Shown here: piece after piece, positions 1 to 9,465 of the stretch
How positions within the stretch are numbered: the first letter of the stretch is position 1
Layout: every line of letters begins with the position of its first letter
Origin: an uncultured Oribacterium sp.
Lineage (GTDB): Bacteria; Bacillota; Clostridia; Lachnospirales; Lachnospiraceae
Direction of reading: 5' to 3'
Assembly: GCA_946413525.1 (NCBI GenBank)
Contig: CAMKKZ010000013.1
Coordinates: 22,016-86,015 of the forward strand
DNA length: 64,000 nt
Notes under the pieces: generated by a model
What the model was told of the DNA's origin: nothing
Databases searched by the model: none
The model's input: only the letters and a program-made list of their open reading frames with translations
Position numbers and translations under genes: made by a program

Positions 1-3000
1 GCCGGATCTTTGCCTTGTAGGCGGCTTCCGGTATATCCCGGAGCTGGTTGAAGAGGTTTGGCTTGCATTTCCTTGTTCCTATCTCGACTTCCCTGTCTTC
101 CCCTGTTTCCTCCATATACAAGGTGCCCAGCACGGTATATTCATGATTCGGGTTAAGGGCAAGCTGGTTCTTGTCTACCTTGGAAAGCTCTTCCTTATCA
201 AGAATCCGTATGTTCTCGATTCCGGGAGCCACGCCTATCTTCGAAGGCCTGTCAAGTCCCTTCTTGATTTCAGCAGTATAGTTGGGATTATCGCATAGCT
301 GCAGCCTCTGGTAGAGTGTGTTTATACGATCCTTAAACGCTGCCTTCTGGGCGTCGGTCAGCTTTTCATACTGCTCCTTGAAAGGCTGAGGAAAACTGAT
401 ATCCCCGTTTTCCGACGTCTTATTAACGTACATATTATAGAATGTTTCGATTTTATCAAATGTCTCTCGCGGTACAAACATCAGTCCCGCAAGACTGTCA
501 TACATATCCGCCGCCTTCTTTTCCGTGAATTCCATGTGGTCAGTCGATGCCTTGACTCCGACAAGCTTCCTATTGCCGTTTTCATCGATGCTGAAGGTGA
601 AATGAGCCGTTGACGCCAGATCCCTGTCCGTGACTCCCGCAAGGTAATCCATGACCTGAAGGTTGGCAATGGAAATCAGCGCCTCGTCAGTCATATAAGT
701 GGACATCCTGTCCGTCTCATCATAACGGAGGATATCATCATCCTTCGCCTTGGGGGATGTATCCAGGATTTCATTATATGTCAGATCCACAGTCTTCGCC
801 TGTATCCTCGTTACCGTTTCCGTTTTTGGCGAATCTCCCTCTTTGCCTGGCTTTGTCACGTTAACGCTCTTCTTTTCCACCTTCCGGTCGCTGGTTCCAA
901 ACACCTGCGCGACAGCCTTGTTAAACGTCCCCGGTATCCTGGCCTCGTTATTCCCCTGTATGGCAACATTATCCACCGTATAAGCCATCGGCACCGGATT
1001 CATATCACTGTCGCCAAAAATGTTCTGGGCCAAAGCGCTTTTCACCATCTCGCCGGATGTCACGGCGCCCGTTATGTTAATGCCGTTTGCCACGATTCTT
1101 TGGAAAAAGCTCCCGATTTCTTTTTTGGTGGTAGCATTAGCCGGATCTTCCAGATACATGAAGAGGCGGTCATTCTTCTCTTCTTCCGTTTCATTCGGCC
1201 CCCTGCTTACAAAGTCTTTCAGGAAATCTACCGTAATATCCTTGTACATACTAGGATCTGAGTACCTCAGCTTCTCCGCGAGAACGTCACTGGAGTTAAA
1301 GTTTTTGATATTCTTGACGATATCGCTGAATATGGGATCGCCGTTGCTGATTCTTTCCTCCTGCGCGATCGCGCTCTCAAACCATCCCGGATTGCCTTCA
1401 TAATCCTCTCTTACCTCCAGCCTGATGGAGGAACTTCCCTCTGCGGGCTGTCCTTTGACAAGCCGCTTCCCTTCCACAGTGTAGCCGTCATTCACGAAAA
1501 AGGTTTCCTCTGATCCCTGTCTGACCCTCCCCCGGTTCCAGATCCTGTTGTTTCTGATTTCACGTTCGGAACGAAGATCCGCGGCCAGCGTACTATGGGG
1601 GTCAAAGATTTCCGTCAGGGTAGGCATCAGCATCCTGTCCCCGCTCTCCCAGCAGTTCTCGTTATTTTTGCGAATATTCGTAACTTCCTTGTCGTAATTC
1701 TCCAGCATGGCTGAATGGTCGCGGAGAACATTTTCTACCATCTTAAGACGATCTTTATAACTTACATCAAGCTGCTGAAAGCGTGGGTCTTTCCGCATGT
1801 TTTCCATATTCTGCAGTGCCCGCTGCATTTCCCTCTTCATGAGGTCGTAATCTTTCTCAGTCAGACGCGGAGCAGGTTTTTTCGCAAAGCTATCATTATA
1901 CGGCGCGACTTTATATTTTCCCTCAAGAACGCGGAGGCTCTTCAAGGGGCTAAGAGGCAGGCTGAAAAGGGTATCCGCTCCATTTGTTGCCGCGAAATGC
2001 TTATGGAGGCCGACCAGATTAAGGTAAGCCCAGCGAAGGTTCAGACTGCCTGTATAACTGGAATTCTCCTCAAGGTGCTGGATATTCAGCTTACCTGAAT
2101 ATCCGTTATCCTTCGCCGCCTTGCATGCCTTCGCGATGCTGTTTGCCTGGCTCCGAAAAACCTGAAGGGATACCGAGATCTTCGCAAGTTCCTCGCGATC
2201 TTTATCTGACTTGAAGGCCTCCTTGATCTTCCAGCGGATATCATTTTGATCATCGATTGATTTATCCTTCCAGTCATGATATTCCGCAACAGCTTTGATC
2301 GTTTCGTCTGCCAACATTGTCTCGCATTTTTCCCTCAGGAAATCAAGCTCTTCTTCGCTCAATGTCTTTGCCTCAAAGCCTGCCCCGTCCTTGCCCACCT
2401 TGACCTTCTGGTGGGATTGCAGGAGCTTACCCACTGCGGAAGCCTTATTTTTGACCTCCTCCGGAAATAGATTCTGTTGAGCATCGGACATTTTCTTCAC
2501 GTTATTTTTCCCAAGCAAGTGATCCGCGAACTGTTCGAGCGCGCGTACGCAGGGGCTGTATATTCCAGTCTTTCCTGCAAGTTTCTGCCCCAGATCGGTA
2601 TCATTTGCTGATTTCTTTCTGCGTATTTCTTCAAACTGGCGTATACCGGCATCTTCTGAAAGTATCTCGCCTACGCTGGGAATGTCGTAATCATACCGTT
2701 TCGGATCCACCTCACTGCGTCTGAAAAAATGATCCTGCTGCAGAAAGAGGGCCTTCTGGTTGCTGACAGCGCCCATAATCTGTTGAAGCGAACCCACCCT
2801 GAGCACGTAACTCCGCTGCGTATCCGAGCCTTCCTGATTGATTGCCCCCCGGATCCCCCTATTTTCCCATTCAAGAAGCCTTCCGCATTTTGTGATGATC
2901 TGATCCTGCAGTTCCCGGATCTTTGTGTAATCCTCTTTCTTCAAAGGATTTCTTTTACCAAACTCATCTTCCTTCCCGGCGTTGTTAATGGTCTCGTTCA

Positions 3001-4369
3001 GAGTTTTCACGTTTTCCGTCATGCTGGCATAAACATCAAACATACTCTGGGCTTCCTGGGGTTGAAGCTTGTTGCCTTCCCTCATCTCTTTCGAAAGGCT
3101 CCCCATGGCAGCATTGACTTCCTGATCATTTTCTTTCTCAACGATCTGACCTATGCTGCTGGAATACGCCAGAGCCATGTTCTTCAGAGTATTCGCCATC
3201 TCTACGTGCTCATAGCCGAAGGTTGAAGTAAGGGATTCAAGTTCCGGAAGTCCCTGGGAGGAGATGTCCATACTGGAAATCTTCGCGTTGGTAGCCGCTA
3301 CATAGTTTTTTAATACCGTAGCAGCGTTCCTGGTAATATAGTCCGGCTTGCTATTACCGTCACCGGCTAACACTTTGTCCACATTCGAGGAAAAGCGGTT
3401 CATGATTTCCTTAAGAGTATCGGCATTTGTCGAGCCGATCGGATTCACATAAGCCCCGTTCTCATTAAGTTCGAAATATTTCTTGATCTCATTGAGATAA
3501 GACTTGATGGCTTCCTGAAGCCTCTCCACCCCGGGATCGTATACCATATTGCTCTTTGAAGCATCCGGCTTTGTGGCATTGCTTTTAATACGTTCTTCAT
3601 TAACACTCTGGGATTCCGCATAGAGGGTATATACTATGTTGCCGACAGGGGAGTTCATGAGCTGCTTCGCAAAGCCTGCGTTCCCTACAAAATCAGCAAG
3701 GTAGCTTTCCTTGTCCACTACATCGGAGGCTTTCTGGGCCAGGCTGTCAAAAGCTTCGTTTTTCCATCCATTCCCTTTCAAAATCCTGTTCAAATTACCT
3801 GTATAATTCATGACGGAGTTGATTGCCGAATTAAAGGCCAGGCTATGGTTCTCTGGTTTCTTGCTTTCCTCTTCCAGTCTCCCACGGAAAAGCGCAGTCT
3901 CCTCCATCACGCGATTTCTCGAGTTTTCATCAAGAGGCTTGAGGCTGCCGTTCTCACCCATTGCCAGATGATTATCAATATCCTCAAAGTATTTCACTAT
4001 GGCATTTTCCAGCTCCCTGATGGATTCACCTTTGTCAAAATCATCCTTGTTCTGATCCTTCCGGGACTTGTTCTCCGCGGCAATGCCTCTGTAGATGTTG
4101 TCAAGCATGACGCCCATGGGGGAGGAAGCGAACTTTACCTGTATCTCTTTGGCAGCCGCCAGCTTGTTCTCGGGAGTGTCTTCCTTCCCATCCATCAGAC
4201 GTTCGTAATACTCGCGGAAAAACTCCATGACGGGAGAATCCTTGTGATAATTCAGCTCATCAGGCTCTGCATTCTCCCCGACATAAAAAAACTTGTAAAG
4301 ATCCTGCCTTTGTTTCTGCTTGTCTTCTTCTGTTTGGGCTTTCGCCGGGGCACTTACTACTTTCGGCAT
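1..4369 (-). CDS. Very large T4SS-linked protein with degenerate kinase-like region (3' end outside window)
   Basis: An uninterrupted minus-strand frame starts at ATG 4369 and runs off the left edge (at least 1456 residues). I read no stop across it. It has no signal peptide or clear membrane segment and is hydrophilic and mostly helical. Around residues 1133-1281 the layout resembles PI3/4-kinase/HipA-like effector kinases of gut Clostridia: a DNVA stretch (1133-1136), then MDYLAGVTDRDLAS (1240-1253), then a short beta pair and STDHMEF (1275-1281). In active members the loop reads DRHxxN and the metal motif is followed by a hydrophobic pair; here His and Asn are replaced (DRDLAS), so catalysis may be lost or altered. 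It lies just downstream of the secretion genes and on the same strand, so a secreted substrate (effector) is a reasonable guess. The family assignment is motif-based and uncertain; the gene itself is secure. Confidence 0.8.
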   Translation of the reverse strand, partial: MPKVVSAPAKAQTEEDKQKQRQDLYKFFYVGENAEPDELNYHKDSPVMEFFREYYERLMDGKEDTPENKLAAAKEIQVKFASSPMGVMLDNIYRGIAAENKSRKDQNKDDFDKGESIRELENAIVKYFEDIDNHLAMGENGSLKPLDENSRNRVMEETALFRGRLEEESKKPENHSLAFNSAINSVMNYTGNLNRILKGNGWKNEAFDSLAQKASDVVDKESYLADFVGNAGFAKQLMNSPVGNIVYTLYAESQSVNEERIKSNATKPDASKSNMVYDPGVERLQEAIKSYLNEIKKYFELNENGAYVNPIGSTNADTLKEIMNRFSSNVDKVLAGDGNSKPDYITRNAATVLKNYVAATNAKISSMDISSQGLPELESLTSTFGYEHVEMANTLKNMALAYSSSIGQIVEKENDQEVNAAMGSLSKEMREGNKLQPQEAQSMFDVYASMTENVKTLNETINNAGKEDEFGKRNPLKKEDYTKIRELQDQIITKCGRLLEWENRGIRGAINQEGSDTQRSYVLRVGSLQQIMGAVSNQKALFLQQDHFFRRSEVDPKRYDYDIPSVGEILSEDAGIRQFEEIRRKKSANDTDLGQKLAGKTGIYSPCVRALEQFADHLLGKNNVKKMSDAQQNLFPEEVKNKASAVGKLLQSHQKVKVGKDGAGFEAKTLSEEELDFLREKCETMLADETIKAVAEYHDWKDKSIDDQNDIRWKIKEAFKSDKDREELAKISVSLQVFRSQANSIAKACKAAKDNGYSGKLNIQHLEENSSYTGSLNLRWAYLNLVGLHKHFAATNGADTLFSLPLSPLKSLRVLEGKYKVAPYNDSFAKKPAPRLTEKDYDLMKREMQRALQNMENMRKDPRFQQLDVSYKDRLKMVENVLRDHSAMLENYDKEVTNIRKNNENCWESGDRMLMPTLTEIFDPHSTLAADLRSEREIRNNRIWNRGRVRQGSEETFFVNDGYTVEGKRLVKGQPAEGSSSIRLEVREDYEGNPGWFESAIAQEERISNGDPIFSDIVKNIKNFNSSDVLAEKLRYSDPSMYKDITVDFLKDFVSRGPNETEEEKNDRLFMYLEDPANATTKKEIGSFFQRIVANGINITGAVTSGEMVKSALAQNIFGDSDMNPVPMAYTVDNVAIQGNNEARIPGTFNKAVAQVFGTSDRKVEKKSVNVTKPGKEGDSPKTETVTRIQAKTVDLTYNEILDTSPKAKDDDILRYDETDRMSTYMTDEALISIANLQVMDYLAGVTDRDLASTAHFTFSIDENGNRKLVGVKASTDHMEFTEKKAADMYDSLAGLMFVPRETFDKIETFYNMYVNKTSENGDISFPQPFKEQYEKLTDAQKAAFKDRINTLYQRLQLCDNPNYTAEIKKGLDRPSKIGVAPGIENIRILDKEELSKVDKNQLALNPNHEYTVLGTLYMEETGEDREVEIGTRKCKPNLFNQLRDIPEAAYKAKIR

Positions 4370-4423
4370 ATCAATTACTCCTTTTCATGATAAATGTTGG
4401 ATTGCATGCGCCATTTTGCGGCT

Positions 4424-4595
4424 GAAATCTTCTTCCCGGAAATCCGCTTCCCAAAACTGATTGGGATTCATTTCCCGTTTGAACGGAACCCGTTTCCCGA
4501 TTGACCGGAATTGGCTTCCTGCCTGACAGAAAGCCGTTTCTTAATTAATTGGAATCCGCTTCCCGTTTGATTGAATTCCGCTTCTGCCTGTTGGC
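4424..4595. repeat. Degenerate ~22-bp tandem repeat, intergenic
   Basis: About eight imperfect units of 20-26 bp, each opening with GAA and containing a variant of CCGCTTCCCGTTTGA, fill the gap between the two minus-strand genes ending at 4662 and starting at 4369. No gene or clear promoter is seen in this 292-bp gap. Confidence 0.7.
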
Positions 4596-4661
4596 GTATC
4601 CTGCTTATCCTTTGATAAACTTTTTAGTTCCTTTATGCTCCCTATTCTACCACATAATATG

Positions 4662-6056
4662 TCACAAAACAGGCACAAAAATACGAAAAATCATCTCCGG
4701 CTCGGCACTTTTTCCGTCCGCCTTGTCCGATTCATCCAGCCCCGGCATTTCAAGCCTCCCCCCCAGGGCGCTTTCAATCCTCAGACGCAGGTTGCATAGC
4801 CTTAGCATGGCCGCCTCGTCCTCCCGGAGCCATTTTTCCTTGGCGGGCAGGCTCCCGCCGTCCGTCATCTCCAGTACGATCCCCCCTTCCTCATACACGG
4901 TGCTGAGATAAATCCAGCCGCTGCCATTATCCTTACCAATGTCACCATCGATGCTGTTCTCATTTTTGTTGCGGATGCCATCGCCGATACCGTCCACATC
5001 TTCCCCGCCGCTTACGGAGCCCATTCCATTGACACAGGCCTCCAGCATGCAGGAGGCTAGGGTTTTCAAGGTGAGGGGCGGAAGTTCGAAATCCTCCTCC
5101 TCGAAATCCTCAGCCAACTGTATTTCGAAGCCACGCACGAGCTTCATGAGGGCAATGTATCGTTTGAGCTGCAGGAGCTCATCGGAAAACGGTATCCTCT
5201 TCCTTTCCTTAAGGGAATCCAGGTTCGCCCGCAGGAAGCCGGAAAAGGTGTTGATAGCCTCCTGCGCCTCCTCCTGCTTCTCCGGAAGGAGGCACTCGAT
5301 CCTGTCAAGACACTGATAGAGGAAATTCGGATCGGCCTGCCCCAGAACCATGCGCGTCCTTTCCTCCTGGAGCCGCCCCTGCTTCTTCCAAAGGACATTT
5401 CCCTCTTCGATCTGGATGACCACGTAAACAAGGAGGATGGAAAGGCTGATGCCATAGTACAGCAGGGAATAGCCCAGGAAGCGGATACGGAGAAGGGAGG
5501 AAAGGAAGGGCAGTGCCCCGAAGGACAGGAGGGCAAAGAGCCTCGCTTTCCTCAATTCCTTCCTGTAGGCAAGGATGCACAGGGAAGACAATACAAGGAC
5601 CAGATATCCCCCGTTCATCCCGAAAACGCGAACGAAGCCCCATCCCCTCGGAAGTTCCCCGGGGAAAAGGCCCGGCAGCGCCCTCCGAAGCTCATGAAAT
5701 ACCCAGAATGTGCTGCTGATGACACAGGCCATGCCGCAAAAGCGCAGAAAGATCATTTTCCCCCTTTCCCTCATGGGAAGAATGCAGGATAGATAGAGGG
5801 AATAGAAAAACAGCATCGCGAAGAACATGATGTGGATCATGATGTTGAAAAACGCATGGTAGAAGCCCCTCCCCATAAAGCGCGCGTAGACGGATCCGAT
5901 ATCCGCGAGAAGCACGAGGATGTCGGAAAGGGTCATTCCAAGAAAGCTCCGGTTTGCCGTCGTGTATTCCTTTCCCGAGCGCCGGTAGCCAAGAAGGAGC
6001 ATTGCCATGGCCAGCACGGTATATAAATTCAGTTCTATGTGCAGTCTGACATCCAT
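4662..6056 (-). CDS. LytS-type sensor kinase homologue lacking the phospho-acceptor His (pseudokinase)
   Basis: 464 residues. The N-terminal half (about 1-220) is hydrophobic with several membrane segments. The His_kinase-type dimerisation motif, normally QxxPHFLYN, reads GQADPNFLYQCL, so the phospho-acceptor His is Asn at residue 244. The ATPase domain is also eroded: the N-box keeps Glu but not the usual Asn (LEACVNGM), a DGG remnant of the G1 box remains, and the C-terminal G2 box is not recognisable; an acidic Asp/Gly-rich insert separates the two. It follows an intact relative (6127-7497) by about 70 bp and is probably its duplicate. Start chosen at ATG 6056 behind an AGAGGG site; that short leader copies the sequence at the end of the upstream gene. 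Probably a non-catalytic partner or sensor in the same membrane complex (inference). Confidence 0.75.
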   Translation of the reverse strand: MDVRLHIELNLYTVLAMAMLLLGYRRSGKEYTTANRSFLGMTLSDILVLLADIGSVYARFMGRGFYHAFFNIMIHIMFFAMLFFYSLYLSCILPMRERGKMIFLRFCGMACVISSTFWVFHELRRALPGLFPGELPRGWGFVRVFGMNGGYLVLVLSSLCILAYRKELRKARLFALLSFGALPFLSSLLRIRFLGYSLLYYGISLSILLVYVVIQIEEGNVLWKKQGRLQEERTRMVLGQADPNFLYQCLDRIECLLPEKQEEAQEAINTFSGFLRANLDSLKERKRIPFSDELLQLKRYIALMKLVRGFEIQLAEDFEEEDFELPPLTLKTLASCMLEACVNGMGSVSGGEDVDGIGDGIRNKNENSIDGDIGKDNGSGWIYLSTVYEEGGIVLEMTDGGSLPAKEKWLREDEAAMLRLCNLRLRIESALGGRLEMPGLDESDKADGKSAEPEMIFRIFVPVL

Positions 6057-6126
6057 CCAGCCCTCTTTTCTCCGCATCAAAGCGTGTTCATCCCATCTTC
6101 ACACGGTTCTCCGGTCCGACTTCCAT

Positions 6127-7497
6127 TCAGCCCTCTTTCCTCCGCATCAGGTTTTTCGGGACGACCAGCCGGACCTTCGTCCCCTTCTCATCCTTGCTCT
6201 CCACCAGCATGTCGCCGCCGCACATGTCCCGCATGCGCGTCCGCACGTTTTCCACCCCGATATGGCTCCTTTTCTCCTCCGGGAGAGGGACAGTTACTTT
6301 ATAACCCGCGCCGGAATCGGACACGGCCACCTCGTAACGGTCCCCGTATTCCCTGGACGTGATGATCAGCGTGCCGCCCCCGAGCCGTTTCCCCACGCCG
6401 TGCTTTACGGCATTTTCCACGATGGGCTGAACGGTCAGCGCCGGAAGGCTGAAATCCAGCGCCTTCGTGTCATAGTAAATCTCCAGCTCCTTGCCGAAAC
6501 GGAGCTTCTCCAGGGCAAGGTAGCTTTTCACGTGCTCTAGCTCTTTGGAAAAGGGCACGAGATCCATAGACTGCAGGGATTCCATGTTGGCCTTGATATA
6601 CTGGGAGAAGCCCTGCAGGGCCACGGCTGCCTTCTCCGGATCCTGAGCGCAAAGATGGTAGATTGAATTCAGCGCGTTATACAGAAAATGGGGCTGAATC
6701 TGTCCCATCATGATGGAAATGCGGTTTTTCTTGATTTCCGCCTCTTTTTCAAGAAGCTCCTTCCGCCTTTCCACATGGAGCATCACGTAAACAAGCTCCA
6801 TGCAGAGGCTGATGGTAAGGAAAAACTCTGTTTCCTCGAAACCGTTGGTCTGAAACAGCACCGGGAACAGCGGCGCAAGCCCAAAACAGCAGACCGCGGC
6901 GGTATAGCGCAGGCCCAGCCTTTCCGCGTTCTTTACGGAAAGTATGATGTCATAGGCATAAACCGCCAGCATCAAAATGCGGCTCAGGATGAGCGCCGTC
7001 CCATAAAGCCATGTGGAAAAAGGGAGACCGGAAAGGAAGGATGCAAGCAAAGGGGTATATAAAAGAAAGACGGAGAAAAGCGTGATCCAGAAAAAAGGAT
7101 ACGCTGTTTTCTCCTCCTTCCTCTCCCAGGCTGAGATGCTTAAGGAAATATTCTGAAAAAGAAAACGTGTGAAGGAATAAATCACTCCGTAAAGGCAGGA
7201 GAAAGCAAGGCTGTAGAGGAAGCTTGCGAATATGGCAGGCAGCGTAAAGCCGCCGGGAAACAGATTTCCCGGAAGCCCATCCTGATAAAGGGCTTCTCCC
7301 GACATAGAGAGGGACAGGGCATATGCGGTGACATACTGCCTTGCGGCATCGAAAAAGAGCATGAACATGTCAAAAAGAAGCATGAAAAGAACCCATTTCT
7401 TGCCCCGCAGATTGTCCTTTCTTCCTACGGCAAGGCCGAAGAGGAGGATAAGCCCGCAAAGCCCCGCAAAGATTTCCAATGGCGCCTTATTCACCAT
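6127..7497 (-). CDS. LytS/YesM-type membrane sensor histidine kinase
   Basis: 456 residues. About seven hydrophobic segments occupy residues 1-230, followed by the His_kinase (PF06580-type) motif GQIQPHFLYNAL with the phospho-acceptor at His270, and a HATPase domain with N-box PIVENAVKHG, G1 box DSGAGY and a G2-like GVENVRTRM. All catalytic elements are present. Start chosen at ATG 7497, which has GGAGGGGGG immediately upstream, rather than an earlier codon with no such site. No LytR or other response regulator is visible in the window; such kinases usually pair with an adjacent one, so the partner may lie beyond the left edge or elsewhere. Its position in the secretion locus suggests a role in controlling it (inference). 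Confidence 0.88.
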   Translation of the reverse strand: MVNKAPLEIFAGLCGLILLFGLAVGRKDNLRGKKWVLFMLLFDMFMLFFDAARQYVTAYALSLSMSGEALYQDGLPGNLFPGGFTLPAIFASFLYSLAFSCLYGVIYSFTRFLFQNISLSISAWERKEEKTAYPFFWITLFSVFLLYTPLLASFLSGLPFSTWLYGTALILSRILMLAVYAYDIILSVKNAERLGLRYTAAVCCFGLAPLFPVLFQTNGFEETEFFLTISLCMELVYVMLHVERRKELLEKEAEIKKNRISIMMGQIQPHFLYNALNSIYHLCAQDPEKAAVALQGFSQYIKANMESLQSMDLVPFSKELEHVKSYLALEKLRFGKELEIYYDTKALDFSLPALTVQPIVENAVKHGVGKRLGGGTLIITSREYGDRYEVAVSDSGAGYKVTVPLPEEKRSHIGVENVRTRMRDMCGGDMLVESKDEKGTKVRLVVPKNLMRRKEG

Positions 7498-7501
7498 GCC
7501 C

Positions 7502-7555
7502 CCCTCCTCTATTAAAATGCTTTTGACTACTTTAATTGCCGACAAACAGCCGCTC
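7502..7555 (-). repeat. Dispersed leader repeat, copy upstream of the sensor kinase gene
   Basis: Read on the minus strand it contains TTGTCGGCAATTAAAGTAG followed by CAAAAGCATTTTAATAG and then the gene's AGGAGG. The same core recurs upstream of other genes at 16805, 24860, 35401, 45691 and 46411. Confidence 0.6.
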
Positions 7556-7596
7556 AAAAAACTATTTTTTGCGCAGGAAAACGATGGAAAGGTCCG

Positions 7597-7703
7597 GCAT
7601 TAATGCTTCGGCAGCATCTGTCCCAGGTTGACACCGAGCTGGCAATCGCCGCCGTCTGGGCATCAGCATTAATGCTTCGGCAGCATTTGTCCCAGGTTGA
7701 CAC
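7597..7703. repeat. 38-bp direct repeat (period 69) duplicating the 3' end of a gene
   Basis: Copies at 7597-7634 and 7666-7703 differ at one base. The right copy is the last codons and stop of the 329-residue gene (7669-8658), the left copy lies after its stop, so the gene tail has been duplicated. Confidence 0.85.
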
Positions 7704-8658
7704 GCCGCGAAAGCTCCGCCTCCGGCGCCTCCCGGTGGGGCTGCCGTCCGTTTTCCCTATTTACATCGGAATTCAGCTCATCCGCCAGGGTAAACAGGCG
7801 CCTCATCTCTTCGGACTTCTTCTCTCGTCCGGATCCAGGCTTCCCCGGGGCATGTCCATCCTTCCCGCTGGAAAGCTGCGTCTGCTTTTCCTTCTCCGCC
7901 TGCGCTTCCGATACGGATCCTTTCTCAAGGCTATCTGAAACAGGGGATTTTGAATACACCTTCTCTATGGCGTCGAGAAGGAGCGGACGGAATAAGGCAA
8001 CGGCCGTAAGCTTTTTCCCATCGTTTTGCAGCAGGTCATTCAGCCGCTGCATTTCCTGACCGGCTATGTACTTCGCCAGGGTCGTGGCATTTTGGGAAAT
8101 CTTGCCCATGCAATTCTTCCATTTGTCCCATTCCGGACTGTCCTTTTCCATGGAATCCATTTCTTCCCTGGCGATGTCCAGCATTTCATTAATGCGTTCT
8201 TCCCCGTACTTGTCAGGATCAGCCTGGATTTTCTGCAGCTCATCCTCCGCGTTCTGGAGGTTTGAGATCAGCTCCAGAACATCGCCGATCGCGTAAGCCG
8301 CCACTTTGAGAAGGATGGACTGGGGAAGCTTGATCCCGCCGAGATATTTCGGTGTCCTGCCGCCGTTATCTTCATCAGGGGAAATCGTCTGCCGGATATC
8401 CTCCCGCATGTCCTTTATCCTGTTTTGTACATGCTGCCTGCTGGGGTCGGCAATCTCCATTGTCTTCTTGTGCATCTGGAGATAAATGAAATACATCCTC
8501 TTTCGAAATTCTATCTCGTCCGGCGAGAGATCATCGGAAAAGTCAATCTCATAAAGCGGCTTTGTGGATTTTTTATAATGGTGCCCCTCTTCCGGCATGG
8601 CGCTCCTCCCGGCGTCAGTGCCATTTACCGCGCCATAACTGTTTTCTTCCCTGGGCAT
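7669..8658 (-). CDS. Unknown soluble helical protein of the secretion locus
   Basis: 329 residues, charged and predicted mostly helical, without signal peptide or membrane segment. The C-terminal third (about 245-300) is Lys/Glu/Ser-rich and low in complexity. A clear AGGAGG lies 7 bases before the ATG. It follows the DUF1292 gene by only 18 bp and is surely co-transcribed with it. I do not recognise a family; a cytoplasmic chaperone or accessory factor for the secretion system would fit its position but nothing in the sequence proves it. Confidence 0.75.
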   Translation of the reverse strand: MPREENSYGAVNGTDAGRSAMPEEGHHYKKSTKPLYEIDFSDDLSPDEIEFRKRMYFIYLQMHKKTMEIADPSRQHVQNRIKDMREDIRQTISPDEDNGGRTPKYLGGIKLPQSILLKVAAYAIGDVLELISNLQNAEDELQKIQADPDKYGEERINEMLDIAREEMDSMEKDSPEWDKWKNCMGKISQNATTLAKYIAGQEMQRLNDLLQNDGKKLTAVALFRPLLLDAIEKVYSKSPVSDSLEKGSVSEAQAEKEKQTQLSSGKDGHAPGKPGSGREKKSEEMRRLFTLADELNSDVNRENGRQPHREAPEAELSRRVNLGQMLPKH

Positions 8659-8676
8659 ATACCATCCTCCTGTTTT

Positions 8677-9294
8677 TTATTCATAAATCGGGTCGCCGTT
8701 TTCATCAAGGTAGATGATCTCGCCCTTTTCGCCATATATGAAGAGCCTTCCATCGGCATCCTCATAGCAATAGTCCTCCGGGGTGCCGCCCTCATAATCG
8801 TCCTCCAGAACAGGAGCGGCTCCGGCCGCCCTCTCCTCCTTCTCCGGCTGCTCCGGAGACTGCTCATCTCCCTCAAACATCTCTACCATGGCCTGTCCAT
8901 TATCCGCGGTATCGGCCATCATCCCGAAAATGTAATCCCTGGCGTCCTCATTGTCATATTCAATGACATCCTCCGGCGGGTCACCCATGAACATGGTCTC
9001 AAAGGCATCATAGGCGTCATCCATTTCCTCCTGGGATTCAAATTCCCTGGGCACCGGCCCATCCTCCGTCATGGTGCAGGGGACGACGGTCACCTCCGTA
9101 CGGTCAGAATCATGCGGGGTGAGCGCCAGATAGGATTTGTCCCCCACATCGAAGGTAGCGACCAGCACGTAGTCCTTCTCCGTGCCATCCGGAAGCCCCA
9201 GCGTATATACAACATATTCCCCGTTCTCTATATCCAGTTCTTCCTCATCCCCCGGGAACTCCTGTCCCGTCCTGTTCAGATCTTCATTATCCAT
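8677..9294 (-). CDS. Acidic DUF1292-like protein
   Basis: 205 residues, very acidic. Residues 15-70 resemble the DUF1292/YrzB family: a two-strand pattern ending in the stretch KSYLALTPHDSD. The rest is Asp/Glu-rich with a Pro/Glu linker near 140-165 and a C-terminal end of alternating Gly, Asp and aromatic residues. Start chosen at ATG 9294 behind a GGGGAG site; an upstream in-frame ATG at 9354 lacks one and falls in a hairpin array. No signal peptide, so cytoplasmic. Function of DUF1292 proteins is unknown; first of a tight pair with the next gene. Confidence 0.7.
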   Translation of the reverse strand: MDNEDLNRTGQEFPGDEEELDIENGEYVVYTLGLPDGTEKDYVLVATFDVGDKSYLALTPHDSDRTEVTVVPCTMTEDGPVPREFESQEEMDDAYDAFETMFMGDPPEDVIEYDNEDARDYIFGMMADTADNGQAMVEMFEGDEQSPEQPEKEERAAGAAPVLEDDYEGGTPEDYCYEDADGRLFIYGEKGEIIYLDENGDPIYE

Positions 9295-9325
9295 TTTTCT
9301 ACTCCCCTGTCGGATTGCATTCAAT

Positions 9326-9437
9326 GACTTAATGCCACAGGCATTGAGTCCCATTTGTGTCGCACCAGCGGCACAAATGAAGTATGAAAAGCTTGCTTTT
9401 CATACTTGACTTAATGCCACAGGCATTGAGTCCCATT
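9326..9437. repeat. Hairpin array A with 30-bp direct repeats
   Basis: Between two minus-strand genes. Contains a 30-bp direct repeat (9326-9355 and 9408-9437), each with the hairpin AATGCC-ACA-GGCATT, plus a perfect 28-nt palindrome (9380-9407, 13-bp arms) and a hairpin at 9352-9379. Structure comparable to the arrays at 10725, 54279 and 60151. Confidence 0.85.
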
Positions 9438-9465
9438 CGTGCCTGGTCAGCGGCATCCCCATGCC

